Positions 53,511-61,890 of a stretch of 64,000 nt of DNA are shown here, one piece after another (position 1 is the stretch's first letter; every line of letters starts with the position of its first letter). This DNA comes from Craurococcus roseus (GTDB lineage: Bacteria; Pseudomonadota; Alphaproteobacteria; Acetobacterales; Acetobacteraceae), in the NCBI RefSeq assembly GCF_039523795.1, contig NZ_BAAAFZ010000006.1, forward strand, positions 62,001 through 126,000, read 5' to 3'. The notes beneath the pieces are model-generated. The model was not told where the DNA came from and ran no database searches. It was given only the letters and a program-made list of their open reading frames with translations. The position numbers were made by a program, and so were the translations under genes.

Positions 53511-56500
53511 ATGGACTGCGTGTTGTGCAAGTCCGCGGCCCAAACCGGCCGTTTTTGCTCCGCTTGCGGCGCCAAGCTGCCCCTGGTCTGCCCGAGTTGC
53601 CGCGCGGCCGCCGACGCGTCGGCGCGCTTCTGCTCGGACTGCGGTCACGCACTCCCGTCCCTTGATGGGGGGTCGATCTGGACGGAGCGCGCCGGAGAAC
53701 GGAAGCACGTCACCGTCCTGTTCGCGGACCTCGTCGGCTCCCTCGCCCTGCTGGCCGAAGACCCGGAAGAGGCGACCGGCCTGCTCGATGCCGTGCTCGA
53801 TCGCTTGAACCACGCCGTCGCCGAGTGCGGGGGCACCGTCGCGCAGGAAACCGGCGACGGCATCATGGCGCTGTTCGGCGCGCCGAAGGCCTGCGACGAC
53901 CACGCGTTGCGCGCCTGCCGCGCGGCACTGGCGATGCGGGAGGAAATCCTGGCCTTGGCGTCCGAGCGCGCCGTCCCGCTCGCCATGCGCGTCGGAATCC
54001 ACACCGGGGAGGCCGTGGCCAGCGAGCGCGGCCAAGGGCGGTCCCTCTACTACACCGCGCGCGGCCGCACGACCCACCTCGCGTCCCGCATGGAGAGGCT
54101 GGCGCCGGTGAACGGCGTCCTGATTTCCGCGAGCACCCACGCGCTCGCCGCCGGCTGGATCGAGGCCGAGGAGTTGGGCCTGCTGTCGGTGCGCGGCGCT
54201 GCCGCGCCGGTGCAGGCTTGGCTGCTCCACCGCCTGCGCGACACCGCCGTCCTGCCGGATGTGGAGTGGCACCTCACCCCCTTCGTCGGCCGCGACCGGG
54301 AGCTGGCGCTGCTGGCTCGGCTGGCGCAAGAAGCCGACGCCGGCCGCGGCCGAGCGGTGTTGCTCGTCGGCGAGCCAGGCGTCGGCAAGTCCCGCCTGCT
54401 GCGGGAGCTGGCTCGCACCCAAGCCGCGGCGGGCTGGGACGTGGCCACGACCCGGGGCGTGTCGCATCTCCGTTTGCCGCCACTTCACGGGGCGGTGGAG
54501 GTGCTCGCCAACATGCTGCCTAGCGGACGCGGCGCGGCAGGGCCGCAGGAAATCGCGCCGGAACTCGCCGCCCATGCCGAGGCGCTGACGGCCATGGCGG
54601 GGAAGGACACCTCCGCATGGCGTGCCCTGCCGCCGGCCCAGCGCCGGGTGCAGGTCGCACGAGCGGCCTTGGCGGCGCTCGCGGTTCGCAGCCAGGGGCG
54701 GCCGTTGCTGGTGTTGGTCGATGACCTGCAATGGGTGGACCCGGACAGCCGCGAGATCTTCCGGCGGATCGCCGACGCGGCAGGCGGCGCCAGGATGCTG
54801 CTGGTCGCCGCCTGCCGGGCGGACGATGCCGTCGCCCATCCGGGAGCTTGGTTCCACCTGCCGCTCGCCACCCTGGACGAGTGGAAGCTGGAGCGGCTGC
54901 TCGACGTGCTGATCGGCCGCGATCCGACGCTGGACGGCTTGCGCCCGCTCCTGATCGCCCGCACCGGCGGCAATCCCCTTTTCGCCGAGGAGGTGGTGCG
55001 CAGCTTGGCGGCCTCGGGCGTGCTCGCCGGAGCGGCCGGCGCCTACCGGCTGCTCAAACCGGTTCCGACGCTCGGGGTGCCTGCCCGGGTGCAGGACGTC
55101 GTCGCATCGCGTGTGGACGGCCTCCCACCATCCGGCAAGCGCGCGCTCCAAGTGGCGGCGGTCTGCGGCGCCGAGTTCGACCTCGACCTGCTGGGCGCGG
55201 TCCTCGGTATCGATGCCGATGCCTTGGCGCCGCATCTGGAGCAGTTGGAAACGCTGCGCTTCGTCGAGGCGAGGGACGCCGGGCGCAAGGCGTTCGCCTT
55301 CCGGCACGCCCTGATCCACGAGGTCGCCTACCACGGTTTGCTGCACAGCGAGCAGAGGGCGATCCACGCCTTGGCGCTCGCCAGCCTGGCAGCGGCGAAC
55401 GCGTCTCCCGATCGACTGGCTTTCCACGCGGTACGGGCGGAGCGCTGGGCCGACGCCGTGCATTGGCTCGAACTCGCCGGGCAGGCCGCCCTCTCGCGCT
55501 CGGCTTGCGAGCAGGCGGCGGCCCGGTTCGAAGAGGCCATCGGACTGCTCCCGCGCTTGCCTGCGGACGCGTCGCGCGACCGGCAAGAGGTGGAGCTGCG
55601 CCTCAACCTGCGGAACGCCCTGTTCGCCCTTGGCCGGCACAGCGAAATCCTGGACCATTTGGAGGCCGCGGCGGCTTGCCAGGCGCGGTTGGGCGATCCC
55701 GCACGGCTCGCGCAGATCGACGGCTACCGTGCGCACGCCGCTTGGCTGCTGGGGCATTGGCGGGAAGCCGAGGTCGCCGGCCGCCGGGCGTTGGCCGTCG
55801 CGGAGCGGTTGCGCGAGCCCGGACTGCTGGCGACCACCCGTTTCTTCCTCGGCCTGGCGGCCTACTCCAGCGGCAATCTCGGTGCGGCCATCACCTACTT
55901 CAGCGCCAACACCGAGGAGGCGACGCGGGAGGCCGAGTTGCAGCGCCTGGCTTTCTATGCCCCGCTCCCGGCCGTCGTCTCCCGCGCTTGGTTGGCGTGG
56001 TGCCTGGCCGAATGCGGCCGCTTCGCCGAGGCGCGGGCGCAGGCGGAAGCCGCGCTGCGCATCGCCGAAGCCGCTGGCCGTTCCTTCGACCACATCCAAT
56101 CCCTCCTGAGCCTCGGCGCCGCATGGCTCATGCAGGGCCGTTGGGCAGAGGCTTTGCCTCCGTTGCGGCGGGCCCGTGCCATGTGCGAAGAATCCGGAAC
56201 CGCGGTGCTGATGCCGCGGCTCTCGGCCGCGTTCGGCTTCGCCCAGGCCCTTGCTGGGCGGCACGCGGAGGCGATGGCGCTGGAAGCCGCCGCGGTGCAG
56301 GGCGCCGACCGATTGGAACTGCCAGCGATGCGGCCGATCTGCTTGCGCTGGCACGCCGAGACGGCCCTGCTGGCGCGGCAGCGGGATGTGGCGTTGCGGT
56401 CGGCGCAGCGCCTGCTGGAGGAGGCCGGGGCCTCCGGCCAGGACGGCCACGCGGCGTGGGCCACCTATCTCCGTGGCCGTCTGGCGGCCGAGGCCGGGGA

Positions 56501-56786
56501 GGTGGGCCCGGCCGAGGCCGATCTCGCCGCCGCCCGGGATGCGGCGCATCGCCTCGGCCTCCGCCCACTGCTCGCGCATTGCACGTTCGAGCTCGGGCGG
56601 TTGTGGATGGTGGCCGGAGACATGAACCGAGCGCAGGTGGCGCGGGCTGAAGCCAGGGCATTGGATCGCGCGATGGGTTTGATACGTCCCAGCGAGGCAC
56701 GCCCGTTGTGCGATGCGACTGCCGACGGCGCGCCGCCACGACGCCCCGCCGCTCTCAACGGCGCGCAACCGGCGGCAGGCGCGTGA
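53511..56786 (+). CDS. zinc-ribbon/class III cyclase/AAA ATPase/TPR signalling protein
   Basis: 1091 residues. Residues 1-46 have four CxxC knuckles (C3/C6, C16/C19, C27/C30, C41/C44), a double zinc ribbon. A class III nucleotide cyclase domain follows (65-235): D73 in VTVLFADLVG and D116 in ETGDGIMALFG are the metal ligands, but Gln112 takes the place of the adenine-selecting Lys, and TTHLASRME lacks the usual Asn. Then comes an AAA/STAND ATPase (LLVGEPGVGKSRLL and LLVLVDDLQWVD), and a C-terminal half of TPR-like helices. GGAAAGGG precedes the ATG. It probably couples protein binding to cyclase output; activity needs testing. Confidence 0.85.
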   Translation: MDCVLCKSAAQTGRFCSACGAKLPLVCPSCRAAADASARFCSDCGHALPSLDGGSIWTERAGERKHVTVLFADLVGSLALLAEDPEEATGLLDAVLDRLNHAVAECGGTVAQETGDGIMALFGAPKACDDHALRACRAALAMREEILALASERAVPLAMRVGIHTGEAVASERGQGRSLYYTARGRTTHLASRMERLAPVNGVLISASTHALAAGWIEAEELGLLSVRGAAAPVQAWLLHRLRDTAVLPDVEWHLTPFVGRDRELALLARLAQEADAGRGRAVLLVGEPGVGKSRLLRELARTQAAAGWDVATTRGVSHLRLPPLHGAVEVLANMLPSGRGAAGPQEIAPELAAHAEALTAMAGKDTSAWRALPPAQRRVQVARAALAALAVRSQGRPLLVLVDDLQWVDPDSREIFRRIADAAGGARMLLVAACRADDAVAHPGAWFHLPLATLDEWKLERLLDVLIGRDPTLDGLRPLLIARTGGNPLFAEEVVRSLAASGVLAGAAGAYRLLKPVPTLGVPARVQDVVASRVDGLPPSGKRALQVAAVCGAEFDLDLLGAVLGIDADALAPHLEQLETLRFVEARDAGRKAFAFRHALIHEVAYHGLLHSEQRAIHALALASLAAANASPDRLAFHAVRAERWADAVHWLELAGQAALSRSACEQAAARFEEAIGLLPRLPADASRDRQEVELRLNLRNALFALGRHSEILDHLEAAAACQARLGDPARLAQIDGYRAHAAWLLGHWREAEVAGRRALAVAERLREPGLLATTRFFLGLAAYSSGNLGAAITYFSANTEEATREAELQRLAFYAPLPAVVSRAWLAWCLAECGRFAEARAQAEAALRIAEAAGRSFDHIQSLLSLGAAWLMQGRWAEALPPLRRARAMCEESGTAVLMPRLSAAFGFAQALAGRHAEAMALEAAAVQGADRLELPAMRPICLRWHAETALLARQRDVALRSAQRLLEEAGASGQDGHAAWATYLRGRLAAEAGEVGPAEADLAAARDAAHRLGLRPLLAHCTFELGRLWMVAGDMNRAQVARAEARALDRAMGLIRPSEARPLCDATADGAPPRRPAALNGAQPAAGA

Positions 56787-56914
56787 TTCTTGGCGGAGCG
56801 CCTCGCGGCGCTCCGGGGCGGGGGCGTTTCGGGGAACAGGGCTCCGCCGTCGCCGGCGTCCTTGCGCGCGCCCTGCTCTGCTTTACGCTCTTCCTCATGG
56901 TTGGGAGCGGAGCC

Positions 56915-58537
56915 ATGAAAGCTCGCCGAAGGTCCACGAACACGGTGGCGCTCGCGGCCGCCCTCCTCGGATGGGGCGCGCTGCCGGCCGAGGCGCAACA
57001 TCAGCAGAAAGTGCTGCGCATCGCCATGACCGCGGCCGACGTGCCGACCACCTCCGGGATGCCGAACAACGGCTTCGAGGGGACGCGCTTCCTCGGCTAC
57101 CCGGTGTTCGAGCCCCTGGTTGGCTGGGACCTGTCGCGCGCCGACGCCCCGGCGGGGTTGAAGCCGGTGCTGGCCGAGTCCTGGGAGCAGGACGCCGCCG
57201 ACCCGCGCAAGTGGCGCTTCCGGCTGCGGCAGGGCGTCGCCTTCCACGACGGCACGCCGTTCAACGCCGACGCGGTGGTGTGGAACCTGGACCGCTTCTT
57301 CAAGAACGACAGCCCGCAATTCGACGCCGCCGGCAGCGCCATCGTCCGGGGGCGCATCCCGGTCATGGGCGCTTACCGCAAGCTCGACGACCGCACGGTC
57401 GAGTTGGAGACCACGCGGCCGGTCAGCTACTGGCCCTTCCTCGTCGTCTACATCCTGATGACCTCGCCCCAGAGCTGGGAGCAGGCGGGCCGGGACTGGT
57501 CGCGCGCCGCCGCGCTGCCGCCCGCGGGCACCGGCCCCTTCCGCCTGACGCGCTTCGTGCCGCGCCAGCAAGCGGAGCTGTCGCGCAACGACGCGTACTG
57601 GGACGCCGAGGGACGCGCCAAGTTGGACCGGGTTGTGCTGCTGCCGATGCCGGAGGCGAACACGCGCTTGGCCGCGCTGCGCAGCGGCCAAGTGGACTGG
57701 ATCGAGGTGCCGCCGCCCGATGCGGTGCAGTCGCTGCGCAACGCCGGCTTCCAGATCACCACCGGCAGCTACCCGCACATCTGGCCCTGGGTGTTCGCCG
57801 CCGGCAAGCAAGGCAGCCCGGCGGCCGACACGCGGGTCCGGCAGGCGCTCAACTGGTGCATCGACCGCGACGGCATGGCGGCGCTGCTGAACGGCTTGGC
57901 GGAGCCTTCGGTCGGCTTCTTCAAGGCGAACGACCCGAACTTCGGCGAGCCGCAGAACCGCTACCGGCTCGACCCCGCGCGGGGCCGCGCGCTGTTGGCC
58001 GAGGCGGGGTTCACTGCGCAGCGGCCGCTCCGCCTGAAGGTCGGCATCTCCACCTCGGGCTCCGGCCAGATGCTGCCCTTGCCTATGAACGAGTTTCTCC
58101 AGCAGTCGCTGCGCGAGAATTGCGGCGTCGAGGTCGCCTTCGAGGTGGTGGAGTGGAACACCTTGCTCGCCGGTCTGCGGTCCGAGCCGACCCAACCGCA
58201 ATGGCTCGGGGCCGACGCGCTGAACATCAGCCTCTACTCCTCGGACCCCTCGGCCGCCGCGCGTTGGTTCCTGTCGTCCAACGCGACGCCGCGCGGCTCC
58301 AACTCGGGCCATTGGAAGGACGAGCGGTTCGACGCCGCTCTGTCGGCGTTGGAGACGGAGCGCGACCCGGCGAAGATCGCCGGGCTGCTCCGCGCGGCGC
58401 ACGAGCGGCTGGTGGACAACCCGCCTTGGCTCTGGATCGTCCACGACCTGAATCCGCGCGCCATGTCGCGGCGCGTGCGCGGCTTCGTCAGCCCGCAATC
58501 CTGGTTCATCGACTTGGCGCGGGTGGACATGCAGTAG
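56915..58537 (+). CDS. peptide/nickel-type ABC transporter substrate-binding protein (SBP_bac_5)
   Basis: 540 residues with a signal peptide (RRRSTNTVALAAALLGWGAL to AEAQ). ESWEQDAADPRKWRFRLRQG and VAFHDGTPFNADAVVWNLDR are the DppA/OppA hallmarks; FKNDSPQFD is an insertion. VRQALNWCIDRDGM and GFTAQRPLRLKV follow. No permease or ATPase genes lie next to it, which is unusual. GGGAGCGGAGCC precedes the ATG. The ligand may be a peptide or another small polar molecule. Confidence 0.9.
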   Translation: MKARRRSTNTVALAAALLGWGALPAEAQHQQKVLRIAMTAADVPTTSGMPNNGFEGTRFLGYPVFEPLVGWDLSRADAPAGLKPVLAESWEQDAADPRKWRFRLRQGVAFHDGTPFNADAVVWNLDRFFKNDSPQFDAAGSAIVRGRIPVMGAYRKLDDRTVELETTRPVSYWPFLVVYILMTSPQSWEQAGRDWSRAAALPPAGTGPFRLTRFVPRQQAELSRNDAYWDAEGRAKLDRVVLLPMPEANTRLAALRSGQVDWIEVPPPDAVQSLRNAGFQITTGSYPHIWPWVFAAGKQGSPAADTRVRQALNWCIDRDGMAALLNGLAEPSVGFFKANDPNFGEPQNRYRLDPARGRALLAEAGFTAQRPLRLKVGISTSGSGQMLPLPMNEFLQQSLRENCGVEVAFEVVEWNTLLAGLRSEPTQPQWLGADALNISLYSSDPSAAARWFLSSNATPRGSNSGHWKDERFDAALSALETERDPAKIAGLLRAAHERLVDNPPWLWIVHDLNPRAMSRRVRGFVSPQSWFIDLARVDMQ

Positions 58538-58575
58538 GCGCCGGCCCATCTCGGGGAGGAACGCGGAGACACCGG

Positions 58576-58803
58576 ATGCGCCTCGTCCTCGCCTTGCTGC
58601 TGGTTCCGCTCGGCGCCTGCTACGGCCCGGACGGCGAACCGTTCATCCGCCCGGGCGGGCAGTACTCCGGCGTGCCGGACAGCACGGTCGGCGATTGGCG
58701 GCAGCCGCTGGGCACGCTCTCGACCGGCGGGGACATCCGCCTTGGCCGGGAGATGCCATACCGGGGGGACGCCCCGCTCCGCCGGTTGACGCCGTTCTAC
58801 TGA
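58576..58803 (+). CDS. small putative lipoprotein (75 aa)
   Basis: 75 residues, starting MRLVLALLLVPLGACYGPDG, a lipoprotein signal with LGAC as the lipobox. The mature part is 60 residues, polar and Gly/Pro-rich. It starts 38 bp after the peptide-binding protein gene on the same strand. I do not recognise a family. Its stop abuts the stop of the lactonase gene. Confidence 0.6.
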   Translation: MRLVLALLLVPLGACYGPDGEPFIRPGGQYSGVPDSTVGDWRQPLGTLSTGGDIRLGREMPYRGDAPLRRLTPFY

Positions 58804-59601
58804 TCAGCCGGCCACCGGCGGCAGATGGAGCGTCACCACCTCGCCGTCCTGGCCCGGCACGGCGGGGAAGCGGTTCCGCACCTCCGGGTCGTGGCCCGGT
58901 ATGACACGGGTCTCGTCGCCATCGGCCAGGCGCTTGGCGATGCGCCAGCCCTGCGTCATGGCGCCCAGGTCGAAGACGATCGGGAAGGGGTTGCCGCCGC
59001 GCCAATTGGCGTAGAAGTGCATCGCGTCCGAGGCGAGCACCACCGGGCCGCGCGCCGTTTCCACCCGCACCACCTGCAAGCCGTCCGAGTGGCCGCCGAC
59101 GCGGTGCAGCGTCACGCCCGGCGCCACCTCGCCGTCGCCATCGTGGAACTCCACGCGCTCGGCGAAGACGGCGCGCACCATGGCGACGACGTGGTCCGCC
59201 TCGAAGGGCAGGCGGATGGAGTGGGTGCACATGTGCCGGCCGGTGGCAAAGGCCATCTCGCGGTCTTGGATGTGCAGGCGAGCGGCGGGGAAGATGCCGA
59301 TGGAGCCGGCGTGGTCGTAGTGGAGGTGGGTGATGACCACGTCCGAGACCTTCGCCGGGTCCGTGCCCATGGCGCGCAGGCTTTCGGCGACGGAGCGGCT
59401 GATCTTGCGCCCGCGCCGCTCCGCCAGCTCGGCGTCGAAGCCGGTGTCCACGACGATCTCGCGCCCGCCGGGGCCGCGCAGCAGCCAGACGAAGTAGTCG
59501 AGCGGCATGGCCTCGTGCGGGTCGGCGACCGGGAGCAGGTGGTTCATCTGCGCCGGGCGGTCGTGCCTGCCGTAGCGGATGGCGTAGGCTTCCCAGGTCA
59601 T
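58804..59601 (-). CDS. metallo-beta-lactamase-fold N-acyl homoserine lactonase-like hydrolase
   Basis: 265 residues. The dinuclear zinc motif is THLHYDHAG (HxHxDH), with further ligands in GGHSDGLQV, VLASDAMHFY and VIPGHDPEV. The length and the N-terminal block MNHLLPVADPHEAMPLDYFV are like the AiiA/AttM branch, which opens homoserine lactone rings. It could equally act on another lactone made by the neighbouring enzymes. The ATG overlaps the dehydrogenase stop by 4 bp. Confidence 0.85.
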   Translation of the reverse strand: MTWEAYAIRYGRHDRPAQMNHLLPVADPHEAMPLDYFVWLLRGPGGREIVVDTGFDAELAERRGRKISRSVAESLRAMGTDPAKVSDVVITHLHYDHAGSIGIFPAARLHIQDREMAFATGRHMCTHSIRLPFEADHVVAMVRAVFAERVEFHDGDGEVAPGVTLHRVGGHSDGLQVVRVETARGPVVLASDAMHFYANWRGGNPFPIVFDLGAMTQGWRIAKRLADGDETRVIPGHDPEVRNRFPAVPGQDGEVVTLHLPPVAG

Positions 59602-60500
59602 TTGTTGCCCCCCAGGGTCTCGCCGGCGAGCCGCTCCGAGAGCTGCGCCATCGCCGTGTGGTCCTGGCCGGGACCGAGCATTGCGGCGGCGCCGGCCCAC
59701 ATCTCGCGGCACAAGGCGGCGAAGGGCGTCGGCGTCGCCGTGTCGCGTCCGACCTCCAGCGCGATGGAGAGGTCCTTCACCATCAGGTCGAGGCCGAAGC
59801 CGGCGTCGAAGCGGCGCGACAGCACGAACTGGCGCATCTTCTTCTGCGTGCTGTTGTTCATGCCCGTGGAGGCGTTCAGCACGTCCACCATCAGGCCGGC
59901 GTCGAGGCCGAAGCGCTGGCCCATGAGCAAGGCCTCCACCGCGATCAGGAAACCGCCGGCGCTGACCAGGTTGTTCAGCGCCTTCATCGCCTGGCCCGCG
60001 CCGATGCCGCCGCAGCGGTGGACGCTGGTGCCCATGGCGCGCAGCACCGGCTCCGCCCGGTCCAACGCCGTGTCGTCGCCGCCGGCCATGATGGCGAGCT
60101 CGCCCGTCTTCGCGCGCGGCACGCCGCCCGAAACCGGACAGTCCACCATCTGGACGCCCTTGGTGGCGAGGGAGGCGGCGATCTCCCGCGTACGGCCGGG
60201 CTGGCCGGAGGTCATGTCGATGACCAGCGCGCCGGGCGCGAGCGCCTCCGCCATCGCAACCGCCGCCTCGGCGACCTGGGCGCTGGTCGGCAGCATGGTG
60301 ACGACGCAATCGGCGTCGCGCGCCGCTGCGGCCGCGTCCGCCGCGGCGCGGCCACCGACCTCGCCCGCGAATTGGGCCGCGCGGGCGGGCGCGGCGTCGC
60401 ACACGGCCACGTCGAAGCCGGCCTTCAGCAGATTCGCCGCCATCGGCCAGCCCATGTTGCCGATGCCGACGAAGCCGACGAGCTTGATGGCGGCGGCCAT
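59598..60500 (-). CDS. beta-hydroxyacid dehydrogenase (3-hydroxyisobutyrate dehydrogenase family)
   Basis: 300 residues. GFVGIGNMGWPMAANLLKAG is the NAD-binding GxGxxG with the M-G-x-x-M signature. VDCPVSGGVPRAKTGELAIM is the substrate loop, and GAGQAMKALNNLVSAGGFL holds the catalytic Lys. Oxidises a 3-hydroxy acid such as 3-hydroxyisobutyrate, tartronate semialdehyde or a glutarate analogue. Coupled to the lactonase by a 4-bp overlap and to the CMD gene by a 2-bp gap. Confidence 0.92.
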   Translation of the reverse strand: MAAAIKLVGFVGIGNMGWPMAANLLKAGFDVAVCDAAPARAAQFAGEVGGRAAADAAAAARDADCVVTMLPTSAQVAEAAVAMAEALAPGALVIDMTSGQPGRTREIAASLATKGVQMVDCPVSGGVPRAKTGELAIMAGGDDTALDRAEPVLRAMGTSVHRCGGIGAGQAMKALNNLVSAGGFLIAVEALLMGQRFGLDAGLMVDVLNASTGMNNSTQKKMRQFVLSRRFDAGFGLDLMVKDLSIALEVGRDTATPTPFAALCREMWAGAAAMLGPGQDHTAMAQLSERLAGETLGGNK

Positions 60501-60502
60501 GG

Positions 60503-60901
60503 CTACTTCTTCCCCGGCAGCGCGCCTTCCGCCACCAGCACCTCGTGCGCCGCCTTGAAGGCGTCGAGCCCGGCGGGGATGCCGCAATAGGCGGTGGCGT
60601 GCAACAGCACGGCCTTGATCTCGTCCACCGTGAGGCCGTTGTTCAGCGCGCCCTTCACGTGCAGCTTGATCTCCGGCGTCTTGCCGAGCGCGGTCAGCAT
60701 GGCGAGGTTGAGCATGGAGCGGGTCTTGCGCTCCAGGGTCGGGTCGCCCCAGGCCCAGCCCCACGCCCATGCGGTGGTGGCGCGCTGGAAGGCCATCATG
60801 AAGTCGTCCGCCTTGGCCATGGAGCCGTCCACGTACTCGGCGCCCAGCACCTCGCGGCGGATCGGCAGGCCCTTGTCGAACAGCGCGGCGTCTTCGGACA
60901 T
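60503..60901 (-). CDS. carboxymuconolactone decarboxylase family protein
   Basis: 132 residues, PcaC size. TRSMLNLAMLTALGKTPEIK and HVKGALNNGLTVDEIKAVLL are the core helices; HATAYCGIPAGLDAFKAA ends the domain. A single Cys (no CxxC) fits the PcaC-like branch rather than AhpD-type peroxidase. First gene of the CMD-dehydrogenase-lactonase transcript; divergent from the dehalogenase-like gene. The enzyme may decarboxylate a lactone acid. Confidence 0.9.
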   Translation of the reverse strand: MSEDAALFDKGLPIRREVLGAEYVDGSMAKADDFMMAFQRATTAWAWGWAWGDPTLERKTRSMLNLAMLTALGKTPEIKLHVKGALNNGLTVDEIKAVLLHATAYCGIPAGLDAFKAAHEVLVAEGALPGKK

Positions 60902-61011
60902 GGCTTCCTCCTTCGTTTGGAAAGCAACGCTCGCGCGAGCGGCGGCGCCGGTCAACGGGTGGCTTGGCGCCCGGCGGCGGGTAGGATGCCCGGACAGGGA
61001 GGGAACGGGCG

Positions 61012-61890
61012 ATGTTCTTCGAGGGCTTCACGCTCGAACACCGCGAGGCGAACGGGCAGCGGATAAGGCTGCGGCGCGGCGGCTCGGGGCCGCCCTTGCT
61101 GCTGCTGCACGGCAATCCGCAGACCCATGCCATGTGGCACCGCTTGGCGCCGGCCCTGGCCCGGCGCTTCACCGTCGTCGCGCCCGACATCCGCGGCTAC
61201 GGCTTCTCCGCCTCGCCGCCGGCGGCGCCCGGCCACGCCGCCTACGCCAAGCGGGAGATGGCGAAGGATTTGGTCGCGCTGATGGCGGACCTCGGTTTCG
61301 AGCGCTTCCGCGTGGCGAGCCACGACCGCGGGGCGCGCGTGGCGCACCGCCTGGCGCTGGACCACCCGGAGCGGGTCGAGCGGCTCTGCACCATGGACAT
61401 CATCCCGACGCTGGAGCACTTCGAGCGCGCCGACATGGCGTTCGCCATGGGCTACTGCCACTGGTTCTGGCTGGCGCAGCCGCACGACAAGCCGGAGCGC
61501 ATGATCCTCCGCGACGTGGAGGATTGGTTCGACATCCAGACCACCCGCGAGCCCAAGGACCGCGATTTCTTCCACCCCGAGGCCCGTGCCGACTACCTGG
61601 CGGCGCTGCGCGAGCCGGGCACGGTGGTCTCCATCTGCGAGGACTACCGCGCGGCGGCCACCATCGACCTCGAGCACGACCGCGCCAGCCGCGCCGCGGG
61701 CGAGAAGATCGGCTGCCCGTTGCTGGCGCTGTGGGGCGCTAAGGGGCTGGTCCACAAGTGGTACGACGTGTCCGCCATCTGGCGCGGGTACGCGGCCGGG
61801 GAGGTGACGGGGGCGGCCGTGAACTCCGGCCATTACCTCCCCGAAGAAGCACCGGACGAGGTGTTGGTACACCTCGACCGCTTCTTGTGA
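61012..61890 (+). CDS. alpha/beta hydrolase with fluoroacetate dehalogenase active site
   Basis: 292 residues. The residues known for fluoroacetate dehalogenase (RPA1163: D110, R111, R114, D134, H155, W156, Y219, H280) are all present at matching spacing: D105, R106 and R109 in SHDRGARVAHR, D129 in TMDIIPT, H150 and W151 in GYCHWFW, Y212 in CEDYRAAATID, H274 in NSGHYLPEE. The HGNPQTH oxyanion block is there too. Such enzymes hydrolyse fluoroacetate or other 2-haloacetates to glycolate. A close relative may act on epoxides or esters. The next Bug gene overlaps its stop. Confidence 0.9.
   Translation: MFFEGFTLEHREANGQRIRLRRGGSGPPLLLLHGNPQTHAMWHRLAPALARRFTVVAPDIRGYGFSASPPAAPGHAAYAKREMAKDLVALMADLGFERFRVASHDRGARVAHRLALDHPERVERLCTMDIIPTLEHFERADMAFAMGYCHWFWLAQPHDKPERMILRDVEDWFDIQTTREPKDRDFFHPEARADYLAALREPGTVVSICEDYRAAATIDLEHDRASRAAGEKIGCPLLALWGAKGLVHKWYDVSAIWRGYAAGEVTGAAVNSGHYLPEEAPDEVLVHLDRFL

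Noticed and set aside
53424..56768. 1114-codon minus-strand frame opposite the cyclase/AAA gene
   Set aside because: No domain, and the plus-strand protein has clear zinc knuckles, cyclase and Walker motifs.
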